Positions 60,327 through 64,000 of a stretch of DNA of 64,000 nucleotides are shown here, in pieces; positions within the stretch are counted from its first letter, which is position 1, and the number at the start of each line of letters is the position of its first letter. Source of the DNA: Methylopila henanensis (GTDB taxonomy: Bacteria > Pseudomonadota > Alphaproteobacteria > Rhizobiales > Methylopilaceae); the NCBI RefSeq assembly GCF_042681025.1, contig NZ_JBHUER010000001.1:186001-250000 (forward strand), given 5' to 3'. A model generated the notes under the pieces. That model ran no database searches. It had not been told where the DNA came from and saw only the letters and a program-made list of their open reading frames with translations. The translations under genes were made by a program, and so were the position numbers.

Positions 60327-61877
60327 ATGACCGCAGCAAACGAACGCGTGGTGATCTTCGACACGACGCTGCGCGACGGCGAGCAGTGCCCCGGCGCCAC
60401 CATGACCTTCGATGAGAAGCTCGAGGTCGCGCATCTGCTCGACCGCATGGGCGTCGACATCATCGAGGCGGGTTTCCCCATCGCCTCCAACGGCGACTTC
60501 GAGGCGGTGGCCGAGATCGCCCGCCGCACGGAGAACGCCGTCGTCGCGGGCCTCGCCCGCGCCATCCCGGGCGACATCGCCCGCTGCGGCGAGGCGGTGC
60601 GCTTCGCGAAGCGGCCGCGCATCCACACCTTCGTCTCCACCTCGCCGATCCATCTGAAGCATCAGATGCGCAAGACGGAGGAGGAGGTGCTGGAGATCAT
60701 CGCGGCCACCGTCGCCCAGGCGCGCAATCTGGTGGACGACGTGGAATGGTCCGCCATGGACGCCACCCGCACCGGCCACGAGTATCTCGCCCGCGCGGTG
60801 GAGGCGGCGATCCGGGCCGGCGCCACCACCATCAACCTGCCGGACACGGTGGGCTACGCCACGTCGGACGAGTACCGCGCCATGTTCGTCGCCATGCGCG
60901 AGCGGGTGCCGGGCGCGGACAAGGTGATCTTCTCGACCCATTGCCATGACGATCTGGGCCTCGCGGTGGCGAACTCGCTGGCGGGCCTCGCCGGCGGCGC
61001 GCGGCAGATCGAATGCACGGTGAACGGCATCGGCGAGCGCGCCGGCAACGCGGCGCTGGAGGAGATCGTGATGGCGCTGCGGACGCGCCGGGACGCTCTT
61101 CCCTACGAGACCGGCGTGGAGTCGACCCTGCTCACCCGCGCTTCGCGGCTGGTGTCGGCCGCGACCTCGTTCCCGGTGCAGTACAACAAGGCGATCGTCG
61201 GCAAGAACGCCTTCGCCCATGAGAGCGGCATCCACCAGGATGGAATGCTAAAGAACAACGAGACCTACGAGATCATGACGCCGGCCTCCGTCGGCGTGAC
61301 CAAGACCTCGCTGGTGATGGGCAAGCATTCGGGCCGCGCCGCCTTCAAGGACAAGCTGAAGGCGCTGGGCTACGAACTGGGCGAGAACGCGCTGCAGGAC
61401 GCCTTCGCCCGGTTCAAGGAGCTCGCGGACCGCAAGAAGCACGTCTACGACGAGGACATCGAGGCGCTGGTGGACAACCAGATCGCCTCCGGCAACGACC
61501 GCATCAAGGTGCTGTCGCTCACCGTGATCGCCGGCACCATGGGCCCGCAGTCGGCCACGCTGACGCTCGACATCGAGGGCGTGCACACCACCGTCCAGTC
61601 GACCGGCAACGGTCCGGTGGACGCGATCTTCAACGCGATCCGCAGCGTCGCGCCGCATGAGGCCAGCCTCGCGCTCTATCAGGTGCACGCGGTCACCGAA
61701 GGCACGGACGCCCAGGCGGAAGTCTCGGTGCGGCTGGAGGAGGGCGAGAAGACGGTTTCCGCCAAGGTCGCCGATCCCGACACGCTGGTCGCTTCCGCCA
61801 AGGCCTATGTGGCTGCGCTCAACAAGCTGACGGTCAAGCGTCAGCAGGTGAACGCGCAGGCCGCCATCAGCGCCTGA
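60327..61877 (+). CDS. leuA: 2-isopropylmalate synthase
   Basis: First committed step of leucine synthesis (acetyl-CoA + 2-oxoisovalerate). 516 residues. Catalytic barrel with DTTLRDGEQCPGATM near the N-terminus, AGFPIASNGDFEAV, and the metal histidines in STHCHDDLGLAVANS; NGIGERAGNAALEEIVMAL; C-terminal LeuA regulatory domain from about 390 (VLSLTVIAGTMGPQSATLTL), where leucine binds. Preceded by a leucine-rich candidate leader and hairpins. ATG 60327 follows GAAGGACC. Confidence 0.97.
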   Translation: MTAANERVVIFDTTLRDGEQCPGATMTFDEKLEVAHLLDRMGVDIIEAGFPIASNGDFEAVAEIARRTENAVVAGLARAIPGDIARCGEAVRFAKRPRIHTFVSTSPIHLKHQMRKTEEEVLEIIAATVAQARNLVDDVEWSAMDATRTGHEYLARAVEAAIRAGATTINLPDTVGYATSDEYRAMFVAMRERVPGADKVIFSTHCHDDLGLAVANSLAGLAGGARQIECTVNGIGERAGNAALEEIVMALRTRRDALPYETGVESTLLTRASRLVSAATSFPVQYNKAIVGKNAFAHESGIHQDGMLKNNETYEIMTPASVGVTKTSLVMGKHSGRAAFKDKLKALGYELGENALQDAFARFKELADRKKHVYDEDIEALVDNQIASGNDRIKVLSLTVIAGTMGPQSATLTLDIEGVHTTVQSTGNGPVDAIFNAIRSVAPHEASLALYQVHAVTEGTDAQAEVSVRLEEGEKTVSAKVADPDTLVASAKAYVAALNKLTVKRQQVNAQAAISA

Positions 61878-61881
61878 GACA

Positions 61882-61920
61882 GGCGGACGTCTCCGGGCGG
61901 TTCGCCCGGAGACGTCCGCC
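61882..61920. terminator. Very stable hairpin after leuA
   Basis: A perfect 17-bp inverted repeat (61882-61898 with 61904-61920, loop GGTTC) beginning 4 bases after the leuA stop. It has no T-run, so it may terminate through another mechanism or stabilise the 3' end. Confidence 0.65.
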
Positions 61921-62304
61921 GCGCCGCGATCGGTCCGGTTCGTCGGACCGCCGCCGTTCCTCGCGTCGCCCCAAGACCGGATCTGGTCGTTCGACAAGCG
62001 ACGCCCTTGGGCCGGCCGTCGTCCAACCACGAATGCTCTTCGGCGCGGCTGCTCTGGCATGCCAGAGAAATCGGTTTTCCCAGTCTCCAGAACCCCTTCG
62101 GCGCCGCGATCGTGAGCGGGGCAGGGGTTTTACGTATGCCGTCATATGGCCTTAATCCGTTGTTGCGTCCGACTTAAGGATGACCCATAAGCGGGGCGGA
62201 TCAGGGTTGCGCAAAACGCGCAGCCGGCGACCGACCGGTGAAAAGTCATACCGCGGCCAACGCGGATAAACCGCCTCGCCGGGGCGTATTCTGGGAGGAA
62301 CTCC
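61921..62304. other. Intergenic region before tctC
   Basis: About 380 bases between the leuA hairpin and tctC with no supported gene. The last bases hold GGGAGGA as a strong ribosome site for tctC. The stretch 62125-62175 (TTTTACGTATGCCGTCATATGG onward) is less GC-rich and may contain the promoter. Confidence 0.4.
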
Positions 62305-63276
62305 ATGCTGAAGCATCTCGCCGCGGCCGCCGCCTTTGCGGCGCTCGCAGCCGCGCCCGCGCAGGCGCAGAACTACCCGAGCCGCACCATCACCATGGTC
62401 GTGCCGTTCTCGGCCGGCGGCCCGACCGACACCGTCAGCCGGCTCGTCGCGGAGTCGATGAGCAAGGATCTCGGGCAGCAGATCATCATCGAGAACGTCG
62501 GCGGCGCCGGCGGCACGCTGGGCGCGGGCCGCGTCGCGAAGGCCGACCCGGACGGCTACACGCTTCTGCTGCACCATATCGGCATGGCCACCAGCGCGGT
62601 GCTGTACCGCAAGCTGCCCTACGACACGCTCAACGCGTTCGATTATGTCGGCCTCGTCACCGAGGTGCCGATGACGCTCGTGGCGCGCGCGAATTTCGAG
62701 CCGACCGACCTCAAGGGCCTGATCGACTACGCCAAGGCCAACAAGGACCAGGTGACCTACGCCAACGCCGGCATCGGCGCGGCGTCGCATCTCTGCGGCA
62801 TGCTCTTCATGTCGAAGATCGAGACCCCGCTGACCACCGTGCCCTACAAGGGCACCGGTCCTGCGATGACGGATCTCGTCGGCGGGCAGGTCGACGTCAT
62901 GTGCGACCAGACCACCAACACCACGAACCAGATCAAGTCGGGCAAGATCAAGGCCTACGCGACCACGACCAAGGAGCGCCTCGCCTCGCTCCCCGACATT
63001 CCGACCGCCGCCGAGGCGGGCCTGCCGGGCTTCGAGGTCGGCATCTGGCACGGAATCTACGCGCCGAAGGGCACCCCGGCCGAGATCGTCCAGAAGCTCA
63101 CCGCCTCGCTGCAGAAGGCGCTGAAGGACCCGAACGTGGCGAAGCGCTTCGCCGAGCTCGGCACCGCGCCGTCCTCGGAGGCCGAGGCGACGCCGGAAGG
63201 GCTGAAGACGAAGCTGACGTCGGAGATCGATCGCTGGTCCCCGGTCATCAAAGCCGCCGGCGTCTACGCCGACTGA
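62305..63276 (+). CDS. tctC: Tripartite tricarboxylate transporter substrate-binding protein
   Basis: 323-residue periplasmic Bug/TctC receptor. Signal peptide (AAAAAFAALAAAPAQAQ) then YPSRTITMVVPFSAGGPTDTVSR, the family opening, VGGAGGTLGAGRVAKADPDGYT, and the ligand loop SLPDIPTAAEAGLPGFEVGIWHG in two parts. Carries a small carboxylate or similar ligand to TctAB. GGGAGGA lies before the ATG. Followed by tctB and tctA. Confidence 0.95.
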   Translation: MLKHLAAAAAFAALAAAPAQAQNYPSRTITMVVPFSAGGPTDTVSRLVAESMSKDLGQQIIIENVGGAGGTLGAGRVAKADPDGYTLLLHHIGMATSAVLYRKLPYDTLNAFDYVGLVTEVPMTLVARANFEPTDLKGLIDYAKANKDQVTYANAGIGAASHLCGMLFMSKIETPLTTVPYKGTGPAMTDLVGGQVDVMCDQTTNTTNQIKSGKIKAYATTTKERLASLPDIPTAAEAGLPGFEVGIWHGIYAPKGTPAEIVQKLTASLQKALKDPNVAKRFAELGTAPSSEAEATPEGLKTKLTSEIDRWSPVIKAAGVYAD

Positions 63277-63383
63277 CCTGAAGTGACGGCCCTTCGCGCG
63301 CCAGCGGCGAGGGGCCGTCGGCGGGCGGGGGCCGCTGTCTTGAGCGCGCCTGTTTGCGACGCGGACCGTCAAAGGGCCTCATC

Positions 63384-63944
63384 ATGCAAGTGAACACTCG
63401 TGACGCCGCGGCGGGCGGCATCTTCATCGCAATCGCCGCGGTCTTCGCGCTGGGCACGATGGATCTCACCATCGGCACGGCGCTCCGCATGGGGCCGGGA
63501 TACTTCCCGCTTCTGCTCGCGGGCGTGCTCGGCTTGCTCGGCGTGATCATCGTGATCAAGTCGATCGGACGCCCGCCCGTCGACATCGGCGCCGTGCCGT
63601 GGCGCGGCGCCTTCATGATCCTGATCTCGCCGATCGTGTTCGGATTGACGATCCGCTGGCTGGGCCTCGCCCCGTCCGTCGCCCTCGTGGTCGCGATCTC
63701 CGCCTTTGCGAGCCGTCGCTCGACGGTCAAGCTCGCGGTCGCGCTGACGCTGACGCTGACGCTGTTCTGCGTGATCGTGTTCCAGCGCTGGCTCGGCCTT
63801 CCGGTCCCCGTGTTCAACGGCCCGTTCGCTCCGCTCAATCCCTATTTCGACGTGGCCTACGCCCCGATCGGAGCCGCGTTCTCCGCGATCGGCTCCATGA
63901 TCGCCGGCGTCGTCGCCGCGATCCGCGGCCTCTTCGGCGCGTGA
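63384..63944 (+). CDS. tctB: Tripartite tricarboxylate transporter small membrane subunit
   Basis: 186 residues with four hydrophobic helices (about 8-30, 38-60, 78-98, 115-135), including MGPGYFPLLLAGVLGLLGVIIVIKS, split here at MGPGYFPLLLAGVLGLLG, a TctB signature. It forms the membrane domain with TctA. ATG 63384 gives the usual MQVNTRDAAAGGIFI start. The end (VVAAIRGLFGA) is 18 bases before tctA. Confidence 0.92.
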   Translation: MQVNTRDAAAGGIFIAIAAVFALGTMDLTIGTALRMGPGYFPLLLAGVLGLLGVIIVIKSIGRPPVDIGAVPWRGAFMILISPIVFGLTIRWLGLAPSVALVVAISAFASRRSTVKLAVALTLTLTLFCVIVFQRWLGLPVPVFNGPFAPLNPYFDVAYAPIGAAFSAIGSMIAGVVAAIRGLFGA

Positions 63945-63962
63945 GCGGAGGAAACTGAGACC

Positions 63963-64000
63963 ATGGATATCCTTTCGTCCGCCTCCGATCTCATCTCCAA
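63963..64000 (+). CDS. tctA: Start of tripartite tricarboxylate transporter large subunit (partial)
   Basis: Only 12 codons (MDILSSASDLIS) are inside the window. The start is preceded by GGAGGA at about 9 bases, and follows tctB immediately, as in tctCBA operons. The identification rests on position and the typical short Met-Asp opening. Confidence 0.75.
   Translation, partial: MDILSSASDLIS

Noticed and set aside
1..64000. CRISPR arrays or insertion sequences
   Set aside because: No regularly spaced direct repeats and no transposase genes were seen.

Overview
This is a gene-dense, very GC-rich (roughly two-thirds G+C or more) chromosomal window from an alphaproteobacterium, most likely of the order Hyphomicrobiales (Rhizobiales). 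The pointers are a PopZ-like polar protein, the sdhE-mfd pair, a ChrR-type cupin protein, an imuA-imuB-dnaE2 mutagenesis cassette, a small DUF6898-like gene next to a Do-like protease, a class I PHA synthase, and an SOS box of the alphaproteobacterial form GTTC-N7-GTTC. I cannot fix the genus from sequence reading alone. There is no intact prophage, insertion sequence or CRISPR array. The only clear mark of past integration is a 5'-truncated tyrosine recombinase whose last codons lie inside a tRNA-Glu gene.

Layout. 1-4.3 kb: TolC-type exporter, PopZ-like protein, CTP synthase. 4.4-8.4 kb: cysteine metabolism (sseA/cysK, overlapping), then a ChrR-like cupin protein overlapping an SDR, then sdhE. 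8.4-12 kb: two facing 27-base palindromic elements and mfd. 12-15 kb: divergent polysaccharide-export genes, a Wza-like lipoprotein and a Wzc-like protein with a decayed kinase domain. 15-19 kb: a secreted beta-propeller, a chemoreceptor, ssb. 19-25 kb: uvrA sharing an SOS-boxed divergent promoter with ssb, a DUF1127 peptide, and phaC with a long basic N-terminal tail. 25-32 kb: an aminotransferase, hom, glpX, recJ, exoD-like, tRNA-Glu. 32-38 kb: integrase remnant, then imuA-imuB-dnaE2 as one overlapping operon. 38-42.5 kb: Tat-type L,D-transpeptidase, DUF6898-like, DegP, and a small PAS plus chemoreceptor-tip protein. 42.7-47 kb: serB/miaA, an aspartate-type aminotransferase, msrQ. 47-48.7 kb: a membrane diguanylate cyclase. 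48.7-53.3 kb: the branched-chain amino acid cluster, with a leader peptide and attenuator followed by ilvB, ilvN, a TetR regulator and ilvC. 53-60 kb: AraC regulator, a decayed SDR-like protein, DedA, pyridoxal kinase, GT87 membrane protein, PhzF, Nudix, a secreted unknown. 60-62 kb: leuA with a candidate leucine-rich leader. 62.3-64 kb: a tripartite tricarboxylate transporter (tctC, tctB, start of tctA), cut by the window edge.

How the genes fit together. Three DNA-damage units are present: uvrA/ssb under one SOS box, mfd for transcription-coupled repair, and the ImuA-ImuB-DnaE2 mutasome with a near-match SOS box. Branched-chain amino acid synthesis (ilvBN, ilvC, leuA) appears to be controlled by leader-peptide mechanisms, with a TetR regulator between ilvN and ilvC that has its own perfect palindrome. 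Envelope functions (TolC, Wza/Wzc, ExoD, L,D-transpeptidase, DegP, DedA, MsrQ) are scattered through the window. The most interesting non-standard signals are the ilvB attenuator, the tRNA-encoded integrase tail beside the mutasome, the pseudokinase Wzc, the PHA synthase tail, the ChrR-like protein that lost its zinc ligands, and a small SDR-derived protein without an active site.
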